From: Microglena sp. YARC
Lineage: Eukaryota; Chlorophyta; Chlorophyceae; Chlamydomonadales; Chlamydomonadaceae
Assembly: GCA_022414725.1 (NCBI GenBank)
Contig: CM039464.1
Location: forward strand, 17,023,905-17,087,904
Length of the DNA stretch: 64,000 nucleotides
Reading direction: 5' to 3'
Positions 38,726-48,429 of the stretch are shown here, one piece after another. Below the pieces are notes generated by a model. The model did not search any database. It had not been told where the DNA came from and saw nothing but the letters and a program-made list of their open reading frames with translations. The position numbers were made by a program, and so were the translations under genes. How positions within the stretch are numbered: position 1 is the first letter of the stretch; each line of letters opens with the position of its first letter.

Positions 38726-40549
38726 GAGGTACGCTCTGTCCTTTTCTCTTGCACTGCGAAATTTTCAAATGTCTGCAGCCCGAGCCTGTCTGAGGGTGTC
38801 TGGCATGTTGATTCTGGAGCTGGGATGTCAATCACAGGTGATATGTCTTTGTTCACTGTGTTTCATGCTTCTGAGACTGGGCCAGCAGTTAAATTTGGTG
38901 ATGGTGTGGTTCAACGGTCTGTGGGTCAGGGTTCTATTGTGTTATGTAGTGATTGGTTACCAACACCAATCACTTTAACCAATGTTCTCTACATCCCACA
39001 CTGTCCGGTGAACCTCATGTCAGTAAATGCTGTTGCCCATGCTCACAACTGCAAGATTTCTTTTGATAGTCTTAGTTGTACTGCCACACAGGGCTCTTCT
39101 GTTCTGTGGTCTTTCCCTGCCTCCAGTGATGGTGTGTACAAGTTTGCATGTAGGCCTTGTCACACCCCTCGTGGCCGTTTGTATGGTGCTGAAGATTATC
39201 CAGCTTTTGCTCTTGATGTTGATGAGGATGGTGGAGTTGTGATCCCTACCACTCCTGAATGGTTGTGGCATAGGCGGCTGGGTCACCCTGGCTATGATGC
39301 CATGCACAACCTTGTAAGGAAGGGTTTGGTTCAGAACTTACCCCTCACTCTCCAACAGGTGCAAAGACTGTCTAAGATCCCATGTGATGCTTGTCAGAAG
39401 GCAAAGGGAAAACGTATCCCTTTTCCTAAAGAAAGCAAAACTAGGATCCGTGCCCCATTACAACGCCTTCACTTGGACATCATGGGGCCATTTAATATTA
39501 GGGGCTTGCGTGGGGAGTTTTATGTTCTGTGTCTCACTGACCAATACTCTGGCTATGCTGAGGTCTTGTGCTTGAGAACCAGGGATGAAGCTCCCTTAGC
39601 AGTTCAAACTACCATCCTCAGATGGATGACTCAGCTGCATGGATTTGTTTTCAAGTGTCTTAGGTCTGACAGGGCTAAGGAATTTATAGTGAAGTGGTTC
39701 GAGGATTGGTTAGAATCGGTTGGTGCTGTGCATGAATTGTCCATGGCTTACACTGCTCAGCAGAATGCGACTGTGGAACGGTACAATGGGGTCCTTCAGA
39801 ACGTAGCTAGGAGCATTCACTTGGAGTCTAAGCTCACTAAGTCCTTCTGGCCCTATGCCTTCCTCGCCGCGTGTTACCTACGCAACCGGCTGCCTAATCA
39901 GGGTGACAAGACTCCTTATGAGTTGTTCTTTGGGGTTCTACCTGATGTATCGTTATTGCGCGTGTTCGGGTGCCCATGCTATGTTACATTAGTGAATGGG
40001 AAGAAGCGCAATAAGCTTGACGAAAGGGCGTTATCTGGTAGACTGGTTGGGTATTCTCTGGTGAGTAAGGGTTATTTTGTTTGGGTTCCTAAGTTGCGCC
40101 AGGTGGTAGAGAGTCGTGATGTGCTCTTCTATGAACAGTTTAGCTATAACTGTATCCCTGGGCTCTTTCCCTATGATGGATCTCAGTATTTTTCTCGCAC
40201 CCCTGCCGCTATCATCGGTAAAGGGCTTGATACTACTGACAATGTCCTGGGCCCTTTACCAACCCCGATTGTTGACCGCTTTACTGGTCATGGGATGACG
40301 ATGCGTCCCAGGCCAGGTAATGATGGTGCTGTATCGCGTGCGGCGGCATTGGGCCAGGGGAGTCTGATGTTCCTTCAAGCTCTAATTTATTCGAATCTCA
40401 GGGGGTCGCCGGGCCTTCCTCTGCGCCACGTTTCGTCGGTGAAGTCGTAGGATTAGGACAGCCTCGGGTCATAGTGGAACCTAGTACAGGTCCACTGCCC
40501 ACTAGTCGCCACCCCCGTCCACCTATTCGGATAGCTCGCGGGAGTTGTT
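38726..40549 (+). pseudogene. pol: Ty1/copia Pol: protease, GAG-pre-integrase, integrase
   Basis: It continues in the Gag frame after TAG. Protease motif WHVDSGAGMSIT (Asp at 38810). GAG-pre-integrase HRRLGHPGYDAMHNLV with CDACQKAKGKR. Integrase core with LHLDIMGP, CLRSDRAKEF (usual SDNGGEF altered) and NATVERYNG, giving D, D, E, then FWPYAFLAACYLRNRLPN and VFGCPCYV. The frame slips near 40335-40355 (into SDVPSSSNLFESQG) and again near 40540. Integrase D-D-E residues look intact. Confidence 0.88.
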
Positions 40550-41495
40550 GATCACTTCACCCCCTGCTATACCTGGTGGTTTATACCGGACCAGGCATTG
40601 CGACGATGTGGCCGTCACAGATGATGTGAGTGATGACCTCGAACACTGGTCCGGGTCAGATACTGCGTATGGCTGGGGTGTTCCAGTGTACCCAGGCTTC
40701 GACGATTTAGAGGCAAAGGAGGCCGGCCTTGTTCAACCACGCATGAGTGCTGCGCTGGGGGCTTTATTACCGGTTACTGCTGATACTGCTGATATCCCCG
40801 CTGCCCATGTACAAGTACACTGCTTGTACGTGGGGGCTTTTATTTCTACCTCTACTGAACTCTCTTATAAAGCTGCAATGTTACCTACCAACCCAGACAG
40901 AGATCTCTGGCTGCAGGCTATGAAGGATGAGATGGCCTCCCTCCATGCTCATGGCACTTGGGTCCTCACTCCACAGCCTCCTAGGCAGAGGATTCTATCT
41001 GGCAGATGGTTATTTGTCAAGAAACATGGGGCTGATGGTTCTTTGCGTTTTAAAGCTCGTTTTGTAGTTCGTGGTTTTCTGCAACGTCCTGGGCTGGACT
41101 ACCATGATGTATATGCCCCCGTCTCCTCTAAAGCAGGTCTTCGTGTGCTCCTTGCTGCCATCACTCATAGAAAAATGTTTGTGAGGCAGCTGGACATCAA
41201 GACTGCATTCTTGAATGCCAAGCTGGAACCTGGTCTGGACCTGTTCTGCTACCAGCCTGAGGGCTTTCATGAACTTGGTCCTGACAATGTTCCCCTTGTG
41301 TGCAAGCTAATTAAATCTCTTTATGGTTTGAAGCAGGCACCCAGGGCTTGGAGCAAAGATGTAAAGCAGGTTTTGGTTGCCCACGGTTTTACCATGTGCA
41401 AAGCTGAACCTGCTCTGTATTTCAGGAGGGATTCTACTGGTGGGTGGAGCTATGTCCTGACCTATGTGGATGACTTTATCTGTGCTTGTTTGTAA
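40506..41495 (+). pseudogene. Ty1/copia reverse transcriptase, truncated at YVDD
   Basis: RVT_2 family: DLWLQAMKDEMASLHAHGTW, GRWLFVKKHGADGSLRFKAR, DYHDVYAPVSS, VRQLDIKTAFLNAKLE, LYGLKQAPRAW and catalytic YVDDFI (41463-41480). The reading ends three codons later at TAA. The rest of the RT, RNase H and the 3' LTR are missing, so this is a 3'-truncated element. Confidence 0.9.
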
Positions 41496-41579
41496 CTTCC
41501 GCACGAATCGCAATTTCAGGAGGGATTCTACTGGTGGGTGGAGCTATGTCCTGACCTATGTGGATGACTTTATCTGTGC
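41419..41579 (+). repeat. 67-bp direct duplication of the RT YVDD segment
   Basis: 41419-41485 and 41513-41579 are identical over 67 bases (ATTTCAGGAGGGATTCTACT ... TATCTGTGC), separated by 27 bases. Both copies encode RRDSTGGWSYVLTYVDDFIC. Identity without any change implies a recent event. The sequence after 41579 is unrelated to copia. Confidence 0.95.
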
Positions 41580-41879
41580 CGGGTGGGCGTGGTGGCGTCA
41601 GCCGACAGATCAACGCCGACAGATCCCAGTCATCCATTTTATCTAAACTCCAGCTGAGTTCGGCTGAGATCAATTGGTCACCGCCATTTCGCGTCGCTTC
41701 TTATCCTTGCACCGATTACCCTCGAATCTGCACTCTCTTCCACTTGCTTCGAGAACCCTGTCGCCGCGCGAAGTGCTACAGGGACTTCGCGACAGAGATG
41801 AAAGCACCAAAGTCCTCCGGCGTAAATAGTATATAGCACCCACGCCCAACTGGTGACTGCGCTCGAAGATCTGCAGGTA

Positions 41880-42090
41880 TTTGTGTGCGGGGCAGGGGTG
41901 GGGGTGGGGGTGGGGGGTGGGGTGGGGGGGGGGGGGGGGGGGGGCAGGGAGGGGAGGGGGAAGGGGAGCAGGGGAAGGGAAGCAGGGGTAGGGCAAAGGG
42001 AGTGATGGGTAGGGGGGGGAATGAATGAATGAGCGCTCATTCATTCATTGGGGGGGGGGGGGGGGGGGGGGTAGGGGGGCAGGCGTGGGG
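41880..42090. repeat. G-rich low complexity around a perfect 30-bp palindrome
   Basis: GGGGTG and GGGGAAG repeats with G runs. At 42020-42049 lies AATGAATGAATGAGC followed by its exact reverse complement, bounded by G8 on the left and about 22 G on the right. Minus-strand proline-rich ORFs are artefacts. Confidence 0.85.
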
Positions 42091-42858
42091 GATGTAACCT
42101 TTTGTGTAACCTACTCCAAAAGAGGTAGGTGTGGCCAACAGCTACAGGTGTGGCCAACAGCCACATAGGCGTTGTACGAACAGGAATATGGGAAATAGGA
42201 ATTACGGAAAACATGTGCGGGAAGGCATGAATACGAGGAAAGATGTGGAAGGACAGCAGTATTGTAATGCACTAGGAGTAGCCGCCTAGAACCTCGCAGC
42301 ATAGACTGAGAAGTCCGCGCATGGCCACGTCAGCATACGGCCACGTCTGGGTGCCCACAGCAGCTTTTGAAGGCAGTAGGCCTGTGCTACCCACACTGCA
42401 GATCAACACCAACACCACTTCCACCACGACAAACACCGTCCTAGCATCTAAAGTATCAGGCTTAATCCTTGACAATGACTGAATCACTGTACACCACAGG
42501 ATAGGGAGTAGGGATATCTGCTGCCACACTCACCCACTCACCCACCCACACTCACACACCCACACTCTCACACACACCCAACTCAGGGTGGAACAGAGTG
42601 TGAGCAACGTACACATAACGTATGAAAAGAGGCTGACCAAACTAAAGTATGAAGGGAGTGTGAACCGAGTATGAACACAACATATAGCAGATGAACAGCC
42701 TATGGACAGGAGCACAAGATGGATGTGGCGGAGCCTGAGGGTATATACCTGGATAGTGTGCAAGCCCTGCTTTTTGCTTCTTTACGCAATACTTCCTTCC
42801 CATGCCACTGACCCTTACCTGCCCTGTCTCATGCCCCAGGCAGACCTGACATCCTGTA

Positions 42859-45800
42859 ATGGAGGACTCCTCCTTTAGCTGCCCTTCCTGCCCCTACTGC
42901 CTTGAAGACTTGGGCCACTGTGGGGGCCCTACAACACTACCATGTGGTCACAATGGATGCTTGGAATGCTTCACAATCATTCTCAACAGCCGCGATCCTT
43001 CCTGCCCCCTGTGCCGCATACCGCTGGACCCCAACGCCCCCCTCAAACAGAACAGCCAGTTCAAAGAGGTGCTTGAAGTGATGGTCCGGCTGACCTCGTA
43101 TGTGTCTGAGCTATGCCTAGGCACTGCCCCCTCCCCTTTGCTCACCACCTCCGACGAGCGTTCCCCCTCACCCGCCTCTTGCGAGCAGTCTATGGTAGAG
43201 GAAGAGTGCATGTGGCCCCTGCATCCTGACAGCCTGTGCCAAGCTTGTGAGGCAGGAGACTTTGAGGGTGTGGAATCACTGTTCAGGAGAGGGAGGGAGG
43301 AGACATATTCTTATTCAGATTATCATCGAGCCCTTCACGCAGCAGCTAAGGGGGGCCACTTGGAGTGCTTGGGTGCTATCCTTGCGCATGTTGCTTGCGT
43401 GCTTGGGCCTTCTGCCCCTGCCAGCTTGGTGAACATGAAGGCAGCGTGGGCTCAGAGATCAGCCTTGCATGAAGCTGTGGTCTCAGGTCAGCGTCGATAT
43501 GTGGCCTCCCTCCTAGAAGCAGGAGCCAAATCAGATGAGGTGGATGCAATGGGGGACAGCCCTCTGGTGTCAGCTACAGAAAGTGGTGATGTAGAGTGCG
43601 CCCTCCTCCTCCTGGATGCTGGTGCCCATTTCCCCCCCAACGCTCTTATGAGTCACACAGGAACTGACCTTGAGAGGGTGGCTAGCAAACCCATTTGTGT
43701 GGGCTGGACACTGCTGCACTTTGCATCTTGGGGGGTGCCTGTGCATCATCTCAAGGCCACACTCAATCGGGGTGTTGTGCTGTTTGAGGCAGCAGGGCCT
43801 GATGGGCTGGGCCCCCCCTTGGACAGTGCATCATTTCTGTCCCACTTGAAGCCCTCCGACAGTGTGGTATCAGCGCTGCTGTCCTGCAGCAGCAGTGCGT
43901 CATTGAACGCCCAGGACATCATGGGCATGACTCCTCTGCACCTGGCAGCCACAGGTGGGCAGGCTGCTCACATGACTGCCCTGTTGTCCAAGGGGGCGAC
44001 AGTAGAGGCACAGGATGCGTTTGGGAGAACGCCCCTGCACCATGCAGCTAGGCACGGTCACTTGCCCTGTGTGTTGGCCCTCCTTGACCATGGGGCCCTG
44101 GTGGACACGCAGTCTATGGATGGACACACAGCATTGCACGAGGCTGTTGACAGTGGACGTATCCAATGTTACGACGCCCTCTTAAGCCGGGGTGCCCAGT
44201 TGGACTCTCAGTCCAATTGTGGGTGGACCCCTCTGCATCTGGCTGTGATCCGGGGATCTGTGCCGTGTTGTACTGCCCTCCTAGAACATGGGGCCAAGGT
44301 GGACGCCCAGGGTTGCTGTGGCTGGACCCCATTGCACGTGGCTGCAGCCAGAGGAGAGACCGGCTGTTTGTCAGCCCTCGTGGATAAGGGGGCACCCGTT
44401 AGTGCTGTGGATGAAGCTGGATCGGCCCCCCTGCATCAGGCTGCTGCCAAGGGGCATTCAAGCTGTGTTACCCTTCTCCTGAGTAATGGAGCGGATGTGA
44501 ATGAAGTAGGCTTGTGTGGCATGACAGCCTTACACGAGGCTGCCAGCCATGGACATACCGAATGTGCAGAGCTTCTCCTTTCCATGGGAGCGGGTGTGGA
44601 TGTGTGCTGCCCAGAGGGATTGACACCCTTGCACTATGCTGCAAGCTGGGGGCATGCGGAGTGTGTGAGCCTACTTCTGCAGCATGATGGAGTGGACGTT
44701 GATTCCCGCAGCCAAGATGGAATGACGCCCCTGTTGTACGCTGCAAGCGCAGGAAGCTTAGCTCGTGTGCTGGCTGTCCTGAGTAAAGGGGGCTCGGTGG
44801 GTGCTACAGACAATGGACTACGCACAGCACTGCACCATGCTGCTGACCGTGATTGTGTGCTTGCCCTCCTGGCCCATGGGGCCAAGGTGTCTGCTAAGGC
44901 AGAAGATGGATCTACTCCCTTGCATCGTGCAGCCAGCCTGAGATCCGCAGGTAGCTTGATAGCTCTCCTGGACAGTGGTGCCAAAATGGATATGAAGTGC
45001 AAGAGAGGATTGACCCCATTACATGTGGCTGCTCAACATAAACATTCAGAGAGTGTTGTGGCTCTCCTGAACAAGGGGGCCAAGGTGAATGTCCAGGGCC
45101 AGGACGCATGGACTGCTTTGCACTACGCTGTGGGACCTATGCTGAAGAATTCGGAAGCCTGTTCGGCGAAGCTGCTGCACAAGGGTCCAAGAGGAGCGCC
45201 AATTTCTGATGGAATCCCAAGTGTGTATCATATTGCTCTCAGGGGATGGTGGGATAAAAGCAACCCTCATCTACAACACTCACACCAGTCTGCAAGTAGT
45301 GAAGATCTACGTTGTGTTGTAGCCCTCCTGGACAAGGGAGCCAAGGTGGATGCTCAGTCTGTGGATGGAATCTCCTCCCTACATCAGGCCGCAATCGTGG
45401 GAAATGTTAATTGTATGCAGGCCCTCATGGACAGGGGAGCCAAGATGGATGTTCCAGCCAAAGGAGGATTGACTCCCTTGCACCAGGCGTCTGGAGCAGG
45501 ACACACACTGATTGTGATAGCTCTCCTCAAGAAGATGTGCAGGGAAGATATTCTGATGTGCAAGGCAGATGTTCAGAACAAAGAGGGATTGGCACCCCTG
45601 CATATGGCTGCGATGGCGGGTCACACAGAGTGTGTGTTTGCTTTATTGGTCATGAATGCCAAGGTGGATGTTCAGACCAAAGATGGAAGGACGCCTTTAC
45701 ATGTTGCTGCTCAGGAGGGTCATGCAGAATGTGTGAAGGCTCTCCTTGGAGCAGGCGGAGGACACCTAGATCATTTACAAGATCTGGTGGTCAGTCTAGG

Positions 45801-46512
45801 CACAGTAGACGCTGGTGATAAGGACGGACAAACAGCCTTGCATTTTGCTGTGTATGGGGGACATGCAGCCTGTGTGGAGGCTCTCCTATTTGGTGGGGCC
45901 TCTGTAGATGCTCAAGACCACGAAGAAGAAGCTTCCCTGCACCTGGCTTCTCACAGAGGGCACCTAGCTTGTGTGAAGGCTCTCCTAGGCAGCGGAGCCA
46001 TAGTAGACATAGAGAACATACTGGGAGTGACTCCCTTGCAGGTCGCCGTTCATCAGGGACACGCAGCATGTGTGAAGGCTCTTGTGGACAGTGGAGCCAT
46101 GGTAGAAGCTGAGGACAAGCAGGGAAAGACTCCCTTGCATTGGGCTGCTGGAAAGGGTCACGCAGATTGTGTGAAGGCTCTCGTGGACAGTGGAGCCGAA
46201 ATAGATGCTGTGGGTGTGCATGGAATGACTCCTTTGCACGTGGCTGCTGCGCAGGGACACGCAGAATGTGTGCAGGCTCTCATGGACAGTGGAGCTATGG
46301 TAGGAGCTAAAGATATGAATGGAAAGACTTCCTTGCATGCGGCAGATTTACGGGGACATGCAGCCTGTGTGAAGGCTCTTTTGGACAGTGGAGCGCTTGT
46401 AGGAGCTGAGGACAAGCGGGGGAAGACTCCCTTGCATTGGGCTGTTGAAAAAGGACACACAAAATGTGTGGAGGCTCTACGAGGCTGTGGAGCCAGCGCT
46501 TGTAGGAGCTGA
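42859..46512 (+). CDS. RING-HC plus ankyrin-repeat protein (putative E3 ubiquitin ligase)
   Basis: 1217 codons without an intron. An N-terminal C3HC4 RING occupies residues 11-52: CPYC, then C29-G-H31, C34, C37, then CPLC 49-52, with the usual spacing. From about residue 125 to the end run some 27 ankyrin repeats of 33 residues (TPLHxAAxxGHxxCVxALLxxGAxVDAxD). A few lose the motif (around 95-300 and 765-810). Known RING-ankyrin proteins attach ubiquitin to targets bound by the repeats, so a cytosolic E3 ligase is the likely role. Substrate unknown. Start: the first ATG in a long open frame, 15 bases after an acceptor-like TGCCCCAGGCAG, so an upstream non-coding exon is possible. Repeats 20-28 are very alike, pointing to recent internal duplication. 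A 4-base insertion before the end changes the last residues to CGASACRS and TGA. Confidence 0.9.
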   Translation: MEDSSFSCPSCPYCLEDLGHCGGPTTLPCGHNGCLECFTIILNSRDPSCPLCRIPLDPNAPLKQNSQFKEVLEVMVRLTSYVSELCLGTAPSPLLTTSDERSPSPASCEQSMVEEECMWPLHPDSLCQACEAGDFEGVESLFRRGREETYSYSDYHRALHAAAKGGHLECLGAILAHVACVLGPSAPASLVNMKAAWAQRSALHEAVVSGQRRYVASLLEAGAKSDEVDAMGDSPLVSATESGDVECALLLLDAGAHFPPNALMSHTGTDLERVASKPICVGWTLLHFASWGVPVHHLKATLNRGVVLFEAAGPDGLGPPLDSASFLSHLKPSDSVVSALLSCSSSASLNAQDIMGMTPLHLAATGGQAAHMTALLSKGATVEAQDAFGRTPLHHAARHGHLPCVLALLDHGALVDTQSMDGHTALHEAVDSGRIQCYDALLSRGAQLDSQSNCGWTPLHLAVIRGSVPCCTALLEHGAKVDAQGCCGWTPLHVAAARGETGCLSALVDKGAPVSAVDEAGSAPLHQAAAKGHSSCVTLLLSNGADVNEVGLCGMTALHEAASHGHTECAELLLSMGAGVDVCCPEGLTPLHYAASWGHAECVSLLLQHDGVDVDSRSQDGMTPLLYAASAGSLARVLAVLSKGGSVGATDNGLRTALHHAADRDCVLALLAHGAKVSAKAEDGSTPLHRAASLRSAGSLIALLDSGAKMDMKCKRGLTPLHVAAQHKHSESVVALLNKGAKVNVQGQDAWTALHYAVGPMLKNSEACSAKLLHKGPRGAPISDGIPSVYHIALRGWWDKSNPHLQHSHQSASSEDLRCVVALLDKGAKVDAQSVDGISSLHQAAIVGNVNCMQALMDRGAKMDVPAKGGLTPLHQASGAGHTLIVIALLKKMCREDILMCKADVQNKEGLAPLHMAAMAGHTECVFALLVMNAKVDVQTKDGRTPLHVAAQEGHAECVKALLGAGGGHLDHLQDLVVSLGTVDAGDKDGQTALHFAVYGGHAACVEALLFGGASVDAQDHEEEASLHLASHRGHLACVKALLGSGAIVDIENILGVTPLQVAVHQGHAACVKALVDSGAMVEAEDKQGKTPLHWAAGKGHADCVKALVDSGAEIDAVGVHGMTPLHVAAAQGHAECVQALMDSGAMVGAKDMNGKTSLHAADLRGHAACVKALLDSGALVGAEDKRGKTPLHWAVEKGHTKCVEALRGCGASACRS

Positions 46513-46610
46513 GGACAAGCAGTGAATGACTTGCGAGTCGCTGCTTCACCCTTGCGACACCACTGATTGTGCCCAGCTTCTACGCAGTAAGGGCTGCTAC
46601 TTGTAGCCCG
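46513..46610 (+). pseudogene. Decayed ankyrin repeat after the stop
   Basis: GCTTGTAGGAGCTGAGGACAAGC at 46498-46520 repeats 46404-46426. After it, RVAASP..DTTDCAQLLRSKG can still be read as half an ankyrin repeat. An inserted CAGC (about 46491-46497) and a GGA-to-TGA change in the other frame cut it off. The ancestral protein was one repeat longer. Confidence 0.6.
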
Positions 46611-46627
46611 TTCCGAAAATAGTGTTG

Positions 46628-46950
46628 GTAGATAGTTTTTGGCGGAGCCCCCCCTTCTGGAAGGCGGGACCCCCCAGGCTTACCCATTTGTCTGTTTGTG
46701 CGTCCGACCGACCGTCTGAAAAATGTAAGCCTGACTCGTCGGCCAACTGTCTCATAACTAACTGGCTTCGGTCAGCTCCATCGTTGCCACCTGTCGTACC
46801 ATAGCCACCTGTCGTACCATTGCCACCTGTTGTACCTGTTGCCTCCTGTCGTACCATTGCCACCTGTCGTACCTGTTGCCACCTGTTTTCATTGCCAACA
46901 CACTCCGCATAATTTCCGCGTCGCTTGCGACGCTGCATAGGACTTGTATC
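46628..46950 (+). repeat. Dispersed repeat family A, copy 5
   Basis: GGCGGAGCCCCCCCTTCTGG, GTCCGACCGACCGTCTG, then GCCACCTGTCGTACCATTGCCACCTGT expanded into five tandem 15-16-bp units, then CGCGTCGCTTGCGACGCTGCATAGGACTTGTA. The expansion explains its extra length. Confidence 0.8.
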
Positions 46951-47056
46951 TTGTAGGGCAATGTGTATGACTGGTAAGCACTGTTTGATGTTATTTTACG
47001 GGGCAGGACGAGGAAAGCACGTCTGGGTTGAAAGAGATCTGACCCTTACACCCGGG

Positions 47057-47410
47057 GGGGGGCTGATGGTGATAGTGATGGGGGTGGTGGTCATGCTACT
47101 GGTGGTGGTGGTGGTGGTGATGGTGATGGTGGTCATGCTACTGGTTGTGGTGGTGGTGGTGGTTATGCTGCTAGTGTTTGTGTTGGTGTTTGTGTTGGTA
47201 GTGATAGTGGTGGTCAAGCTACTGGTGGCTACACACCGCAGCTTCCACCCAGCCCCGTACACCTCGACACCTTTCTTTTGTGAATCAATGAAGGCAATCA
47301 GTGATCAGTCGTCTGGTGAGAACGGAATTGTCAGTGGTGGGTGGGTGGTGAGTGGGTGTTGGGTGGGTGGGTGGGTGGGAGGGAGGGTAGGTGGGTGGAC
47401 GTGCTGGAGT
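47057..47410. repeat. GGT/GTGGTGATG simple repeats
   Basis: (GGTGGTGGT)n with ATGCTACTGG inserts at 47070-47240, and (GGGTGGGT)n at 47335-47400. No gene accepted. Confidence 0.8.
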
Positions 47411-47429
47411 AGGTGGCCATTGGATGGTT

Positions 47430-48045
47430 GGAAGCAGGGTATTTCAAAACGCTACGTTTCACTTTTCAAACGCAGACATTGTAGGCAGGGTTGTTCAGAA
47501 CGCTGCTTCTTGTGTCGCAGCCAGGCCAATTAGCACCAACTTGGGCCAGCTAGCACCAACATGGGGTTATTCAGAACGCTGCTTCTTGTGTCGCAGACGT
47601 GGCGTGGGGAGGGTCCGTTGCATCTCAGACGCGTACCCAGTGTGAAGGTTGCGTCGCAGACACCGATTTTGGAGGGTCTGTTGCATCTCAGAGGGTCTCG
47701 GTGCGTAGCAGACACACATTTAGGGGGGTAGTTCCGTCGCAGGCGCAGATTTTGAAATTGGTTGCATCTCAAGAAGCAGATTTTGAAACAGGCTGCGTAT
47801 CGAGAAGCAGATTTGGGGTCTTCCTCAGCAACCCTGATTATCCTGCAAACGTTTATTCATTTCCATTACAATGTTGCTAACAAATATTTTTTGTTGCAAA
47901 TATTCATTCAGTGTCCATGTTGCAAATATTTATGTTGCTAACTTCCAATCTGTTTCCATAATGTTGCAAACATACAATATATTTCCATTATGTTGCAAAC
48001 ATACAATATATTTCCATTATGTTGCTAACATGTATTTTTGCTCAT
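47430..48045. repeat. Degenerate repeats: GTTGCATCTCAGACGCAGATTTTG and TTGCAAACATACAATATATT
   Basis: 47430-47830 holds about ten loose copies of GTNGCNTCTCAGANGCAGATTTTGAA, and TTCAGAACGCTGCTTCTTGTGTCGCAG appears twice (47491, 47571). 47865-48035 has four copies of a 33-bp ATGTTGCAAACATACAATATATTTCCATT unit. No coding support. Confidence 0.65.
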
Positions 48046-48104
48046 GAGTCGTAGATTTTGGCTGGCTTAGAAAACATAGATTTTGAAGTTCCCTTGGACA
48101 ACCA

Positions 48105-48300
48105 GTGTACTTCCAAGCGCGCGCTTTTGCGCGCTGGCGCGCTGCCTTTTCGAGCCCCACTGCGCGTTTCGCACAGATTTTTGCAACCCCCTGTGGGCGC
48201 AGCAAGCAATTTTTGCGCTTTTTGCACTACAAAGCGCATTTTTGTTTTTTCAAGTGCGCTAAAGCGCTGGCCAATTTGGTCAATGGAAGTATCCTGTGGA
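48105..48300 (-). repeat. Dispersed repeat family G, copy 2
   Basis: Its reverse complement matches 27955-28115: CCAAATTGGCCAGCGCTTTAGCGC, GCTTTGTAGTGCAAAAAGCGC, GCTGCGCCCACAGGGGG, AACGCGCAGTGGGGCTCG. It contains GCGCGCGC palindromes. Confidence 0.65.
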
Positions 48301-48429
48301 CAACCCTGCTTGGAAGACCCGCCCTAGATGTTGTGGAGCCCGCTGGTCTAGTGCCAACTAAGACCATGTTTGTTTAAGGCCCTCGTAACAGACACACGTC
48401 CCTGTCAAAATGTGTCTTCCATGCATTAC

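Noticed and set aside
36000..42000. LTR pair for the copia element
   Set aside because: No matching direct repeats flank 36569-41579. A weak similarity to a Met-tRNA primer site near 36538 (AGGTTACTGGGC) is not enough.
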